The notes under the pieces: generated by a model
The model's database searches: none
What the model was told of the DNA's origin: nothing
What the model saw: the letters and a program-made list of their open reading frames with translations, nothing else
Shown here: positions 16,203-25,351 of the stretch, piece by piece
Numbering within the stretch: position 1 is the first letter of the stretch
How the letters are laid out: every line of letters begins with the position of its first letter
DNA from: Geminisphaera colitermitum TAV2
GTDB lineage: Bacteria > Verrucomicrobiota > Verrucomicrobiia > Opitutales > Opitutaceae
Length of the DNA stretch: 36,521 nt
Direction of reading: 5' to 3'
NCBI RefSeq assembly: GCF_000171235.2
Contig: NZ_ABEA03000061.1
Coordinates: forward strand, 1-36,521
Translations under genes and position numbers: made by a program

Positions 16203-19100
16203 TCAGCTCTGCGCGATGATCTGGCGGAGCACGTAGGGGAGGATGCCTCCGTGTTGGTAATAATCGACCTCAATGGGCGTATCAATGCGGCAACTCACGG
16301 CGACGTTTTGCTGCGTGCCGTCCTTGCGCGTGATGCGAAGCGTGAGGTCTTGCTGCGGACGAATCGTGGCGTCGAGGCCGACAACGTCGTAGGTTTCGCT
16401 GCCATCAAGTTTGAGCGTCTGCGCAGTGGTGCCGTCCTTGAACTGGAGCGGGAGCACGCCCATGCCAACAAGGTTGCTGCGGTGGATGCGCTCGAAGCTC
16501 TGCGCAACGACGACTTTGACGCCGAGGAGATTGGTGCCTTTCGCCGCCCAGTCACGCGAGGAGCCAGTGCCGTATTCTTGTCCGGCAATGACGATGAGGG
16601 GGGGGGGGGAGTGTGGCGCAGGCGTCTCGCCTGCTTTGGGAAGGGAAGAAGCGGGCGGGACGCCCGCGCCACTCCGTTGTAGGGGCTTCGCTTGCGAAGC
16701 CCGCGACTGCGTTTCGGTCTGCGATTGCTTTTCTGGGGTTCGGTAAATCTGTCCGGCTGGCGCGGGCGTCGCAAGCGACGCCCCTACAGCGGGCGGGACG
16801 CCCGCGCCACTTTTCCAGGCTTGGGCGGCGTCGTAAATGGCGGCTTCCTTGCCGTCGGGGCCGAGGGTGTTGCCGCCTTCTTTGCCGCCGAGCATGAGAT
16901 TCTTGATACGCACGTTGGCAAAGGTGCCGCGTGTCATGATGCGGTCGTTGCCACGGCGCGAGCCGTAGCTGTTGAAGTCGGCAAAGGCTACGCCGTGTTC
17001 CTCAAGGTAACGTCCGGCGGGCGAGCTTTTCTTAATCGCACCGGCAGGCGAAATGTGGTCGGTCGTCACGGAGTCGCCAAAAATGCCAAGGGCGCGCGCG
17101 CCTGTAATGGGTTTTATGATACCGGGTGTGAGTGAGAAGTTTTCGAAGAAGGGCGGCTCCTGGATGTAGGTGGAGTTGCGGTCCCATTCGTAAACGTTGC
17201 CCGTGCTGGAGGGGATTTCGTTCCACTTGGGGTTTTGCGCGGCGAAGTCGGTGTAGAGGCGGCGGAAGACGTCGGGTTTGAGCGCGGCGGCGAGTTGGTC
17301 GCGCACGTCTTGGAGCGTGGGCCAGAGGTCGCGCAGGTAAACGGGTTGGCCGTTTTTGTCGGTGCCGAGGGGGTCGGTGTTCATGTTGATGTCCACGCGT
17401 CCGGCGAGCGCAAAGGCGACGACGAGCGGGGGCGACATGAGGAAGTTGGCCTTGATGTTTTGGTGGACGCGGGCCTCGAAGTTGCGGTTGCCGGAGAGGA
17501 CGGAGGCGGCAACGAGGTCTTTTTTGACAACGACGTCCTCAATGGCGGGGTCGAGAGGGCCGGAGTTGCCAATGCAGGTGGTGCAGCCGTAGCCAACGGT
17601 TTCGAATCCGAGTTGGTCGAGGTAGGGTTGGAGGCCGGTTTTGTCGAGGTAGTCGGTGACAACGCGCGAGCCGGGGGCGAGGGAGGTTTTGACGAGTGGG
17701 TTGACGGTCAATCCGCGTTCGACGGCTTTTTTCGCAACGAGTCCGGCGGCGAGCATGACGCTGGGGTTGGAGGTGTTGGTGCAGCTCGTAATGGCGGCGA
17801 TGAGGACGCTGCCGTGGCCGAGGCGGGTGTCGCGGATTTGGGCGGAGGTGGCGGCGTAGTCGGCGGCGGGTTTGCCGAATCCGTTTTCTGTAACGGGTCG
17901 GGAAAACGCGGCGTGAAATTCGTCTTTGAGCGCGGGGAGTTCGATGCGGTCTTGCGGGCGTTTGGGGCCGGCGACGCTGGGTGTGACGGTGGCGAGGTCG
18001 AGCGAGAGTTCGACGGTGTAGTCGATGTCGCCTTGTTGTGGGATGCCCCAGAGTCCTTGGGCGCGGTAATAGGCTTCGTAGAGTTCGACGTGGTGCTCGT
18101 CGCGTCCGGTGGCGCGCAGGTAGTTGGTGCACTCGGCGTCGATGGGGAAGAAGCCCATCGTGGCGCCGTATTCGGGAGCCATGTTGGCAATGGTGGCGCG
18201 GTCAACGACGGGGAGCGCGGCGGCGCCGGGGCCGTAAAATTCAACGAATTTGCCGACGACTTTTGCTTTGCGCAGGAGTTGCGTGAGGGTGAGCGCGAGG
18301 TCGGTGGCGGTGACGCCTTCGCGGAGGGCGCCGGTGAGGTAAACGCCGACGACGTCGGGGGTGAGGAAATACACGGGTTGGCCGAGCATGCCGGCTTCGG
18401 CTTCGATGCCGCCCACGCCCCAGCCTACGATGCCGATGCCGTTGATCATGGTGGTGTGGGAGTCGGTGCCAACGAGTGTATCGGGATAACAGATACTGTT
18501 GGCATCCTTGAGCACGCCTTGGGCGAGATATTCGAGGTTGACTTGGTGGACGATGCCGATGCCGGGGGGAACGACTTTGAAGGTGTCGAAGGCTTGCATG
18601 CCCCACTTGAGGAATTGGTAGCGTTCGCGGTTGCGGGTGAATTCGAGTTCGAGGTTTTGCGCGAAGGCGGCGGGACTGCCGGCGAAGTCCACTTGCACGG
18701 AGTGGTCCACGACGAGGTCAACGGGGACGAGGGGTTCGATGATCTTGGGGTTTTTGCCGAGGCGGGCCACGGCGGAGCGCATGGCGGCGAGGTCAACGAG
18801 GAGGGGAACGCCGGTGAAGTCCTGCAACACGATGCGGGCGACGACGAAGGGGATTTCCTCGGTGCGCGGGGCTTTCGCGGCCCAGGTGGCGAGGTCGCGT
18901 ATGGCTTGTTCGGATACGCGTTTTCCGTCGCAGTTGCGCAGGAGCGATTCGAGCACGAGGCGGATCGAGACAGGGAGGCGGTTGATGTTGTCGAAGCCGG
19001 ATTTTTTCAGCGCGGGAAGCGAGTAGTAGGGGTGGCTGACGCCGTTGACGCTGAAGCTGGAGAGCGTGTTGAAGGGATTCGGTAGCGGCTGGCTGCTCAT
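16203..19100 (-). CDS. acnA: Aconitate hydratase (AcnA/IRP1 type) with in-frame repeat insertion
   Basis: 965 residues. It interconverts citrate and isocitrate in the TCA cycle with a [4Fe-4S] cluster. The cluster ligands are C440 ([10 protein letters not shown]), C506 and C509 ([12 protein letters not shown]). Other hallmarks are [26 protein letters not shown] in part and the swivel-domain [16 protein letters not shown]. The family is normally near 890 residues. The excess is explained by residues 764-834, a 71-residue insertion (SGAGVPPA...HSPPP) placed exactly between AAQAWK and [10 protein letters not shown]. It is encoded by palindromic repeats and a C12 run, and removing it leaves a normal-length enzyme. 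The insertion sits in a surface loop before the swivel-domain active-site strand, so activity is probably retained. The 616-residue ORF on the other strand is a shadow. Confidence 0.95.
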   Translation of the reverse strand: MSSQPLPNPFNTLSSFSVNGVSHPYYSLPALKKSGFDNINRLPVSIRLVLESLLRNCDGKRVSEQAIRDLATWAAKAPRTEEIPFVVARIVLQDFTGVPLLVDLAAMRSAVARLGKNPKIIEPLVPVDLVVDHSVQVDFAGSPAAFAQNLELEFTRNRERYQFLKWGMQAFDTFKVVPPGIGIVHQVNLEYLAQGVLKDANSICYPDTLVGTDSHTTMINGIGIVGWGVGGIEAEAGMLGQPVYFLTPDVVGVYLTGALREGVTATDLALTLTQLLRKAKVVGKFVEFYGPGAAALPVVDRATIANMAPEYGATMGFFPIDAECTNYLRATGRDEHHVELYEAYYRAQGLWGIPQQGDIDYTVELSLDLATVTPSVAGPKRPQDRIELPALKDEFHAAFSRPVTENGFGKPAADYAATSAQIRDTRLGHGSVLIAAITSCTNTSNPSVMLAAGLVAKKAVERGLTVNPLVKTSLAPGSRVVTDYLDKTGLQPYLDQLGFETVGYGCTTCIGNSGPLDPAIEDVVVKKDLVAASVLSGNRNFEARVHQNIKANFLMSPPLVVAFALAGRVDINMNTDPLGTDKNGQPVYLRDLWPTLQDVRDQLAAALKPDVFRRLYTDFAAQNPKWNEIPSSTGNVYEWDRNSTYIQEPPFFENFSLTPGIIKPITGARALGIFGDSVTTDHISPAGAIKKSSPAGRYLEEHGVAFADFNSYGSRRGNDRIMTRGTFANVRIKNLMLGGKEGGNTLGPDGKEAAIYDAAQAWKSGAGVPPAVGASLATPAPAGQIYRTPEKQSQTETQSRASQAKPLQRSGAGVPPASSLPKAGETPAPHSPPPLIVIAGQEYGTGSSRDWAAKGTNLLGVKVVVAQSFERIHRSNLVGMGVLPLQFKDGTTAQTLKLDGSETYDVVGLDATIRPQQDLTLRITRKDGTQQNVAVSCRIDTPIEVDYYQHGGILPYVLRQIIAQS
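16598..16609. repeat. G12 homopolymer inside acnA
   Basis: Twelve uninterrupted G on the + strand (C12 in the gene), encoding the prolines at the end of the 71-residue insertion immediately before [10 protein letters not shown]. Slippage here would remove the swivel-domain active-site loop. Confidence 0.92.
16610..16811. repeat. Cluster of palindromic repeats inserted in frame in acnA
   Basis: Two exact 22-bp copies of gcgggcgggacgcccgcgcc+ac lie at 16651-16672 and 16789-16810. Between and beside them are hairpins gggcttcgcttgcgaagccc and gggcgtcgcaagcgacgccc, and a third palindrome caggcgtctcgcctg. The stretch is one open frame in acnA, encoding twice SGAGVPPA. Its placement at a domain-internal loop with no frame disruption resembles in-frame palindromic elements described in Rickettsia, although the sequences are different. 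Confidence 0.85.
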
Positions 19101-19177
19101 GTGGTGGGTCGTTGGTCGTGGCTGATGGTTGACAGGTCGTTGGTCAAAAGAGGTCGGCGATGGCTGGCTGCTGCGTC

Positions 19178-19208
19178 GGCAGGGAGGCCCCGGAGAGTCC
19201 TCCCTGCC
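19178..19208. repeat. Hairpin between peroxiredoxin 3' end and aconitase start
   Basis: ggcagggagg (19178-19187) pairs perfectly with cctccctgcc (19199-19208) around an 11-base loop. It follows the leftward peroxiredoxin gene (stop at 19232) and could protect or end that transcript. It lacks a U-tract, so a Rho-independent terminator call is weak; it may be another REP-like element. Confidence 0.5.
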
Positions 19209-19231
19209 GTTGCAAAATCACCGCGGGCGGA

Positions 19232-19708
19232 TCAGGCGGCGGCGAGCGCGGCCTTGATGGCGGCAAAGTTGGGCAGGTCCTTGGGCGTGGGCGTCTGCTC
19301 GGCGTATTTGACGATGCCGTCCTTGCCGATGACGAAGGCGGCGCGGGCGCTGACGCTGCCGAGGCCGTTGAGATCGGCCAAAAGTGTGCCGTAGGCGGCG
19401 GCGGTGGTCTTGTTGAGATCGGAGGCGAGCGTGAGACCGATGCGGTTGGCCTTGGCCCAGGCTTCTTGCGCGAAGGGGCTGTCAACGCTGATGGCGATCA
19501 CCTTGGCGCCGAGGTCTTCGTAAGCGGTGAGGCCGCCCGAAACGTCGCACATCTCGGTGGTGCACACACCCGTGAACGCGAGCGGGAAAAAGAGGATGAC
19601 GACCTGCGATTTGCCGAGGTAGTTGGAGAGTTTGATGTCCGTGAGTCCGTCGGCTGTCTTGGACTTGAGGGAAAAATCAGGAGCCTTGGTGCCGGTTGCG
19701 ATAGCCAT
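19232..19708 (-). CDS. Peroxiredoxin (AhpC/TSA superfamily, AhpE/BCP-like)
   Basis: 158 residues, the usual size for this class. It reduces hydroperoxides using a peroxidatic cysteine in the PxxxTxxC motif: P42, T46 and C49 in FPLAFTGVCTTEMCD. A second cysteine at C54 could be resolving, as in BCP-type enzymes. Later conserved segments are VIAISVDSPFAQEAWAK and ARAAFVIGKDGIVKY. It is cytoplasmic with no signal peptide. It lies upstream of acnA on the same strand with a 131-bp gap; pairing with an iron-sulfur enzyme sensitive to oxidants may be coincidence. No Shine-Dalgarno site is evident at the ATG. Confidence 0.93.
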   Translation of the reverse strand: MAIATGTKAPDFSLKSKTADGLTDIKLSNYLGKSQVVILFFPLAFTGVCTTEMCDVSGGLTAYEDLGAKVIAISVDSPFAQEAWAKANRIGLTLASDLNKTTAAAYGTLLADLNGLGSVSARAAFVIGKDGIVKYAEQTPTPKDLPNFAAIKAALAAA

Positions 19709-19939
19709 GATGATGTGGTGAATGCGGATGGTTAATGTGATATGCGTTGCGGTCAGGTCGGTCGTGATGCGTCCGTTGCGCGGACGTTTTCAAGAAGGGG
19801 AAGACGCTATAAGCACCGCACCCGGACGGGCAAATGGTTTTTCCCGACAGAAGCATGTGTTCTGATCGCGAAGCGATTGCCATTAGCGGGACTGCGCAGG
19901 GGGGCAGTCGCCACATCGGACGCCGCCCGCAGAACAAGG

Positions 19940-20713
19940 TTATCGCTTGCGCCACACACTCGGCGGCTGGCCGGTTTGCTTGCGAAACCAGCGGGCGAAG
20001 TAGTTGGGGTCCTCGAAGCCCGCCTGCGCCGCCGCATCCGCAATGCTCGCCGCGCCCCGCAATGCCTGCTGGGCGGTTTGCAGACGCTCCTGGTCGCGCA
20101 TGGCGCGCAGACCCAGGCCGTGTTCGCGTTTCAGCTTGCGGCTCAATGCGTCGCGCACGTAGCCGGCCCGGCGCGCCACCTCGCCGAGCGATGGCGCGGC
20201 GCGCAGATCGGCGCGAATACGGTCCACCAGAGGCTCGGAGGGCGCGGGAGCCTCGACTTGCTGGTGGCGCGAGGGTTCCAACAGCCGGGCGATCACGGCG
20301 ATGATCGTCGGGTAATCCGAGAGCGTGGGACGGCCCTTGGTGGGCACGCGCGCGAGCAGGCCATGCAGTTCGTTGAGCGACTGCTGCGGCAAACGGCGGT
20401 GAACGACGCGTTTTCCGGGCCGGATCGTATCGTAATCGAGCACGAGGTTGAGCGGACGGCTCGTGCCCGCCATGGCGAACCCGTGCGGCACATGCGGCGG
20501 GATCACGAACAGGTCGCCCGCGCGCGCCTCGTAACGCCGCCCGCGCACGATCTGGCCGCCCTCGCCCGTCAGGTAGAGAATGAGTTGCGTGAACGGATGC
20601 TCGTGCTCCGCCACCTCGGCCTCGCGGTGACGGTTGAGTTGCAGTTTGCGCAGCACAAAGCCGAGCGCCTGGATTTCGATTTTCTGAATGAGGATGGGAC
20701 TCCAGCCGAGCAT
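19940..20713 (-). CDS. AraC-family regulator with N-terminal cupin domain
   Basis: 257 residues. ATG 20713 has AAAGGA seven bases upstream, one of the few good Shine-Dalgarno sites in the window. The N-terminal half is cupin-like (EHEHPFTQLILYLTGEGG, ARAGDLFVIPPHVPHGF, about residues 36-80). The C-terminal half is the AraC double helix-turn-helix, with LGEVARRAGYVRDALSRKLK in the first and IADAAAQAGFEDPNYFARWF in the second. AraC proteins of this shape usually activate sugar or small-molecule metabolism. It is divergent from the Gfo/Idh/MocA oxidoreductase at 20944, which is the likely target. The 230-bp intergenic region holds no palindrome I can defend. Confidence 0.9.
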   Translation of the reverse strand: MLGWSPILIQKIEIQALGFVLRKLQLNRHREAEVAEHEHPFTQLILYLTGEGGQIVRGRRYEARAGDLFVIPPHVPHGFAMAGTSRPLNLVLDYDTIRPGKRVVHRRLPQQSLNELHGLLARVPTKGRPTLSDYPTIIAVIARLLEPSRHQQVEAPAPSEPLVDRIRADLRAAPSLGEVARRAGYVRDALSRKLKREHGLGLRAMRDQERLQTAQQALRGAASIADAAAQAGFEDPNYFARWFRKQTGQPPSVWRKR

Positions 20714-20943
20714 GGGTTTTTCCTTTGGGTTGAGATTGGGTTGGGAGAAAGAGTTCAGGGTTTTGAGTTTCAGACGGGCCTGCGGTGACTGTCCAGTAAG
20801 GGCCGTCGCTGGAGTCGGTTTAGTGCTAGGTTGAGTCGGATGCGTTCTAACTGCAAGCCAGCGTTTTCGCTACGCTAATTCACGTAGTTTTTTTCCAACA
20901 CCACCCCCCGTTTCTCATCCACGACTTCACAAATCCACCAATT

Positions 20944-22098
20944 ATGACCACGCACAAAATCGGCATCATCATGAACGGCGTCACCGGACGCATGGGCACC
21001 AACCAGCACTTGCTCCGTTCGATCAAGGCCATCATCGACCAAGGCGGCGTAAAGCTCTCGGACAACGAGGTCATCATGCCCGACCCGATCCTCGTCGGTC
21101 GCAGCGCCTCCAAACTCGCCGCCCTCGCCCTCCGCGCCGGACTGCCCGAGGAACGCATCACGACCAACCTCGACGCCGCCCTCGCCGACCCCGCCAACCA
21201 AATCTACTTCGACTCCACCCTCACCGGCCAGCGCCCCACCGGCGTCCGCAAGGCCATCGCCGCCAAAAAACACATCTACTGCGAAAAACCCACCGCCACC
21301 ACCTCCAAGGAAGCCCTCGCGCTCTTCAAGGAAGTCACCGCCGCCGGACTCAAGAACGGCGTTGTGCAAGACAAGCTCTGGCTCCCCGGTCTCGTTAAAC
21401 TGAAGTATCTCATCGACACCGGATTCTTCGGCAAAATCCTCTCCGTTCGCGGCGAATTCGGCTACTGGGTCTTCACCGGCGAATACGAAAAACTGCAACG
21501 CCCCTCCTGGAACTACCGCAAGGAAGACGACGGCGGCATCATCGTGGACATGCTCTGCCACTGGCAGTACGTCATCCAAAACCTCTTCGGCGAAATCAAG
21601 AGCCTCTCCTGCCTCGGTGCCACGCACATCCCGCAACGCTGGGACGAAGCCGGCAAACCCTACAAATGCACCGCCGACGATTCCGCCTACGCCACCTTCG
21701 AACTCGAAAACGGCACCATCTGCCACTTCAACTCCTCGTGGTGCGTGCGCGTTGACCGCGACGACCTCCTCACCCTCCAAGTGGACGGCACCCACGGCTC
21801 CGCCGTCGCCGGCCTGCGCGATTGCAAAGCCCAGTCCCAAGCCGCCACGCCGCGCTGCGTCTGGAATCCCGACATCGACAGTCCCATCAACTACAAGGAC
21901 GGCTGGACCCGTGTCCCCTCCAACGACGCCTACGACAACGCCTTCAAGGTGCAGTGGGAAAAATTCCTCCGCCACGTCGTCAAAGACGAGCCCTTCCCCT
22001 GGAACCTCCTGCAAGGCGCCAAAGGCGTGCAACTCGCCGAACTCGGCCTCCAGTCCTGGGCTGACCGCAAGTGGGTCAACGTTCCCAAGCTCGGCTAA
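20944..22098 (+). CDS. Gfo/Idh/MocA-family NAD(P)-dependent oxidoreductase
   Basis: 384 residues. The N-terminal Rossmann domain begins IGIIMNGVTGRMGTNQHL. The family EKP motif is present as IYCEKPTAT (residues 111-119), where the lysine is usually catalytic. The C-terminal alpha/beta domain shows GEFGYWVFTG and DDGGIIVDMLCHWQY, with H in the expected catalytic region. These enzymes oxidise or reduce sugars, inositols or related polyols. The substrate cannot be told from sequence. Control by the divergent AraC protein is likely. A strong intrinsic terminator follows 23 bases after the stop. Confidence 0.92.
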   Translation: MTTHKIGIIMNGVTGRMGTNQHLLRSIKAIIDQGGVKLSDNEVIMPDPILVGRSASKLAALALRAGLPEERITTNLDAALADPANQIYFDSTLTGQRPTGVRKAIAAKKHIYCEKPTATTSKEALALFKEVTAAGLKNGVVQDKLWLPGLVKLKYLIDTGFFGKILSVRGEFGYWVFTGEYEKLQRPSWNYRKEDDGGIIVDMLCHWQYVIQNLFGEIKSLSCLGATHIPQRWDEAGKPYKCTADDSAYATFELENGTICHFNSSWCVRVDRDDLLTLQVDGTHGSAVAGLRDCKAQSQAATPRCVWNPDIDSPINYKDGWTRVPSNDAYDNAFKVQWEKFLRHVVKDEPFPWNLLQGAKGVQLAELGLQSWADRKWVNVPKLG

Positions 22099-22120
22099 AC
22101 GCACAATTCATCACAAACGA

Positions 22121-22152
22121 AAAACCGCAGCCTCACCGCTGCGGTTTTTTTT
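22121..22152 (+). terminator. Rho-independent terminator after the oxidoreductase gene
   Basis: The stem aaaccgcagc / gctgcggttt with loop ctcacc is followed by a run of T (ttttttttatt). Stem, loop and U-tract are all of classic form, 23 bases after the stop at 22098. Confidence 0.88.
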
Positions 22153-22218
22153 ATTGAATGCGTTGCCGCCCGCCCCGCATCGCGGCATCTTGACCGGCAA
22201 CCGTCCCGACTCACGCGT

Positions 22219-22434
22219 ATGCAGAAACCAATGACAACGCCCCCCCCTCCCCCCCCGCCTCCCGCCGGTGCTGCCGCCAATTCCAACCGTTCCGCCGCCC
22301 GCTCCCTCTGGATCGCCGTGGCCCTCGCCTTCGGTCTCATGATCGCCGCCTGGTGTGTCCTCTTCATCATCGCCTCCCGCAACCGCGTGCAGGAAGTGCC
22401 GCTGCCCGCCACTCGCCACCAGTCCGGCAACTAA
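22219..22434 (+). CDS. Small single-pass membrane protein, Pro-rich N-terminus
   Basis: 71 residues: MQKPMTT, eight prolines, an Ala/Asn/Arg segment, one strong membrane helix (LWIAVALAFGLMIAAWCVLF, about residues 30-49) and a polar tail. I do not recognise a family. It starts at ATG 22219, with a second ATG at 22231. The C8-T-C8 tract right after the start encodes the prolines. It ends 33 bp before the PPDK-like gene on the same strand, so the two may be co-transcribed, although the stretch between is only a C/T-rich spacer. Confidence 0.6.
   Translation: MQKPMTTPPPPPPPPAGAAANSNRSAARSLWIAVALAFGLMIAAWCVLFIIASRNRVQEVPLPATRHQSGN
22240..22256. repeat. Interrupted C8-T-C8 tract near the start of the small membrane protein gene
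   Basis: Eight C, one T, eight C, seven codons after the first start codon. Slippage here would switch the whole protein, as every functional segment is downstream. Confidence 0.85.
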
Positions 22435-22467
22435 AAACCTCCCCCTCCCCTCCCCCCTCTCTCGTCC

Positions 22468-25299
22468 ATGTCCACCACTGCATTCACCTCCGGCCTGCCC
22501 TCGTTTGACGCCGCCATTTCCGGCGTCCTGGCTGGTGACAACATCGTCTGGCACGTGGGCAACGTCTCCCAATATCAAGCCTTCGTCACCCCCTTCGCCA
22601 CCGCATCGGTGCGCGACGGACGCCGGCTCATCTACTTCCGCTTCGCCCGCCACGCCCGCCTGCTCCCCGAAGACTTCCCCTGCGAAACCATCACCCTCCG
22701 CCCCAACGAAGGCTTCGAGGTATTCATCCATCGGATACGCACTGCCATCGGCGACGCCGGACTCGAAGTCTGTTACATCTTCGACTGCCTCTCTGACCTC
22801 GCCACCGACTGGTATTCCGACGCCATGCTCGGCAACTTCTTCATGCTCACCTGCCCCTACCTCTACGAGCTCAAGACCGTCGCCTACTTCGGCCTCCTGC
22901 GCCGCCGCCACACCCGCGAAGCCACCGAACCCGTCATCGCCACCACGCAACTCTTCCTCGACGTCTTCGGCCCCGATGACCGCCTCTACGTCCGCCCCGT
23001 CAAAACCCAATTTCGCCACACCCCCACCATCCACCTCCTCCACGTCTGGGGAGCGGACAACACCTTTGAAGTCGTCCGCACCAGCGCCGAAATCGCCCGC
23101 GCCCTCACCCGCGCCGGCCCCAACTGGGCGGCCTCCGAAGTTTACGGCGACGAACTCTGGCAACACGCCGCCACCCTCGCCGGCAACTCCGCCGACGCAG
23201 CAGCCTCCCCGGCCCCATCCTCCGATCATGCGGCACTCCCCGACCGCCCCGCCATCTGGCACCAACTCGTGCGCATGGTCATCAGCCGCGACGACGCCAT
23301 CCTGCCCCTCGTGACCCGCTACCTCACGCTCGACGACCTCCTCGCCATCCGCCGCCGGCTAGTCGGCACCGGCCTCGTCGGCGGCAAAACCGTGGGCATG
23401 CTCATCGCCCGCAACATCCTCCTGCGCGACGCCCCCGCGCTCGCCTCGCGCCTCGAAGCGCACGACTCCTTTTACGTCGGCTCCGACGTATTCTACACCT
23501 ACCTCGTGCGCAACGGACTCTGGCCCCACCGCGAACGCCAGCACTCCCCCGACACCTTTCTCGACGGCGTGGACGAAGCCCAGGAACTCATCCGCTCCGG
23601 CACCTTCCCCGACTACATTCTCCGCCAGTTCGAAACCCTCCTCGACTACTTCGGCCCCTACCCCTTCATCGTCCGCTCCTCCTCCCTCCTCGAAGACAAC
23701 TACGGACGCGCCTTTGCCGGCAAATACGAAAGCGTCTTCTGCGCCAACCAAGGCCCGCGCGAAGAACGCCTGCGCGCCTTCCTCGATGCCATTCGCACCG
23801 TCTATGCCAGCACCCTCAGCCGCGAAGCCCTCAACTACCGCGCCCGCCACGGACTCCTCGAACGCGACGAACAAATGGCGCTCCTCATCATGCGCGTCAC
23901 CGGCTCGCTCCAAGGCGCCTGGTTTTACCCTCACCTTGCCGGCGTCGGCTTCTCCTACAACCCCTTTGCCTGGCACCCCGCGATTGACCCCGCCGCCGGC
24001 GTCGTGCGCCTCGTCTTCGGCCTCGGCACCCGCGCCGTTGACCGCGTGGATGACGACTACACACGCGTCGTCGCGCTCAACGCCCCCCTGCGCCGCCCCG
24101 AGGCGGATTTCGACGACATCTGCCGCCACTCCCAACGCCGCGTCGATGCCATCGACCTCACCGCCGGCCGCCTCGCTTCCGTCGATTTCGACACCCTCCT
24201 CGCGCAATCCGCGGACGTCCCCATCGAACGCCTCACCACGCGCGACGACGAAGTCTCCGACCGCACCGGACGCGACGTGCGCGTGCTCACCTTCGAGCCC
24301 CTGCTCTCTGGCGACTCGCCCTTTGTGAGCGACATGCGCCACCTCCTCCAAACCCTGCAAACCGCCTACGACCGCCCCGTCGATGTCGAGTTCGCCGTCA
24401 ACTTCCAGCCCACCGCCGCCGACTCCAAGGAGGGCGGGTCTCCCGACCCGCCGACGGCGCGCAGCGCCGCCATTCCGGAAGGCGCGGCTGCGCCGCGTCT
24501 GGCGGGTCAGGAGACCCGCCCTCCTCAAGACAACTCCTCGCGTAACACCAATTATTGGATACACCTCCTCCAATGCCGTCCGCTCCAGGTCCAGGGCACG
24601 CACAACCCCGACGTGCCCGCCATCAACGACCTTGCCCCCGCCGACACCCTCCTCCGCGCCCGCGGCGCCGTGGTCGGACACAGCCGCGTGCGTCCCATTG
24701 ACTGGATCATCCACGTGCGCCCCGACATCTACGCCACGCTAGGCGAACAAGACCGCCACGCCGTGGCCCGCGCCGTTGGACGCGCCAACCAAGCACTCGG
24801 AGCCTCCCCCCCCCCCCCCCCCTCCGCCTCCGACACTCCGCACTCCGCACTCCGCACCCCGCCCTCCATCATGGCCATCGGCCCCGGACGCTGGGGCACG
24901 CACATGGCCTCGCTCGGCGTGCCCGTACGCTTCTCCGAAATCAACCACGTCAACATCATCTGCGAACTCGCCACGATGCACGCCGATCTCACGCCCGACA
25001 TCTCACTCGGCACGCATTTTTTTGGCGAAATGGTCGAGCTGAACATCCTCTACTTCGGCCTCTTTCCCGACCGCCCCGGCAACACCCTCGACATCACATC
25101 GCTCGTTCAGGCGCCCGATCATTTTGAAACCCTGACCGGCTCTCCGCCACCTCCCGCCATTCGCCACGCCGTGCGCATCCTCCGTGCCGCCGACCTCGCC
25201 GCGTCCGCCGCCACCACCGACGACACACCGCCGCGCCTCTGGCTCCTCGCCAACGCCCCCGCGCAGGAAATCATCGTGAGCCGCCGATCGCTTGCGTAA
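22468..25299 (+). CDS. Degenerate KaiC-like domain fused to PEP-synthase/PPDK-type ATP-grasp domain
   Basis: 943 residues. Residues about 8-240 resemble a RecA/KaiC-like core (GLPSFDAAISGVLAGDNIVW), but the Walker A GxxxxGK(T/S) is absent at the expected place (WHVGNVSQYQAF), so it probably cannot hydrolyse ATP. From about 290 a PPDK/PEP-synthase N-terminal ATP-grasp domain follows: GTGLVGGKTVGMLIAR, FIVRSSSLLEDNYGRAFAGK, and VRLVFGLGTRAVDR. The phosphohistidine swivel and PEP-binding barrel of true PEP synthase are missing, so it is not a complete enzyme of that type. A C-terminal conserved part (MAIGPGRWGTHMASLGVPV, ELATMHADLTPDISLGTHFF) is of unknown role. Two low-complexity insertions occur: repeat-coded residues 654-686 and prolines from 780. 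A regulatory phosphotransfer role is inference. Confidence 0.82.
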   Translation: MSTTAFTSGLPSFDAAISGVLAGDNIVWHVGNVSQYQAFVTPFATASVRDGRRLIYFRFARHARLLPEDFPCETITLRPNEGFEVFIHRIRTAIGDAGLEVCYIFDCLSDLATDWYSDAMLGNFFMLTCPYLYELKTVAYFGLLRRRHTREATEPVIATTQLFLDVFGPDDRLYVRPVKTQFRHTPTIHLLHVWGADNTFEVVRTSAEIARALTRAGPNWAASEVYGDELWQHAATLAGNSADAAASPAPSSDHAALPDRPAIWHQLVRMVISRDDAILPLVTRYLTLDDLLAIRRRLVGTGLVGGKTVGMLIARNILLRDAPALASRLEAHDSFYVGSDVFYTYLVRNGLWPHRERQHSPDTFLDGVDEAQELIRSGTFPDYILRQFETLLDYFGPYPFIVRSSSLLEDNYGRAFAGKYESVFCANQGPREERLRAFLDAIRTVYASTLSREALNYRARHGLLERDEQMALLIMRVTGSLQGAWFYPHLAGVGFSYNPFAWHPAIDPAAGVVRLVFGLGTRAVDRVDDDYTRVVALNAPLRRPEADFDDICRHSQRRVDAIDLTAGRLASVDFDTLLAQSADVPIERLTTRDDEVSDRTGRDVRVLTFEPLLSGDSPFVSDMRHLLQTLQTAYDRPVDVEFAVNFQPTAADSKEGGSPDPPTARSAAIPEGAAAPRLAGQETRPPQDNSSRNTNYWIHLLQCRPLQVQGTHNPDVPAINDLAPADTLLRARGAVVGHSRVRPIDWIIHVRPDIYATLGEQDRHAVARAVGRANQALGASPPPPPSASDTPHSALRTPPSIMAIGPGRWGTHMASLGVPVRFSEINHVNIICELATMHADLTPDISLGTHFFGEMVELNILYFGLFPDRPGNTLDITSLVQAPDHFETLTGSPPPPAIRHAVRILRAADLAASAATTDDTPPRLWLLANAPAQEIIVSRRSLA
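24429..24524. repeat. Multi-hairpin GC-rich repeat (copy B), in frame inside the PPDK-like gene
   Basis: Outer arms ggagggcgggtctcc / ggagacccgccctcc are near-perfect, enclosing ggcgcgcagcgcc and gcgcggctgcgccgcg hairpins. It matches the interrupted copy at 4206-4454. In the gene it is read as EGGSPDPPTARSAAIPEGAA and onward, about 33 residues, with no stop. Confidence 0.85.
24806..24822. repeat. C17 homopolymer in the PPDK-like gene
   Basis: Seventeen uninterrupted C, in frame, encoding a proline run (from about residue 780) between RANQALGA and the conserved MAIGPGRWGTHM segment. Frameshift here would delete the conserved C-terminal 140 residues. Confidence 0.95.
24835..24855. repeat. Three tandem ACTCCGC heptamers
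   Basis: Three exact copies of actccgc directly after the C17 tract, in frame in the PPDK-like gene (HSALRTPP region). Twenty-one bases, so the array as it stands preserves frame; gain or loss of one unit would not. Confidence 0.85.
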
Positions 25300-25351
25300 A
25301 CGACATGTATTCAAATTTCCGTGACAACCTCGCTCACACGCTAACACCCGC

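Noticed and set aside
17235-19085. 616-residue open frame antisense to aconitase
   Set aside because: Same shadow composition; the aconitase frame has all cluster ligands.
20875-22104. 409-residue open frame antisense to the oxidoreductase
   Set aside because: Shadow of the Gfo/Idh/MocA gene, no recognisable domain.
24429-24524. Frameshift or assembly error as the cause of odd sequence in the PPDK-like gene
   Set aside because: The frame is continuous on both sides and the segment matches an independent repeat copy at 4206-4454, so it is a genuine insertion.
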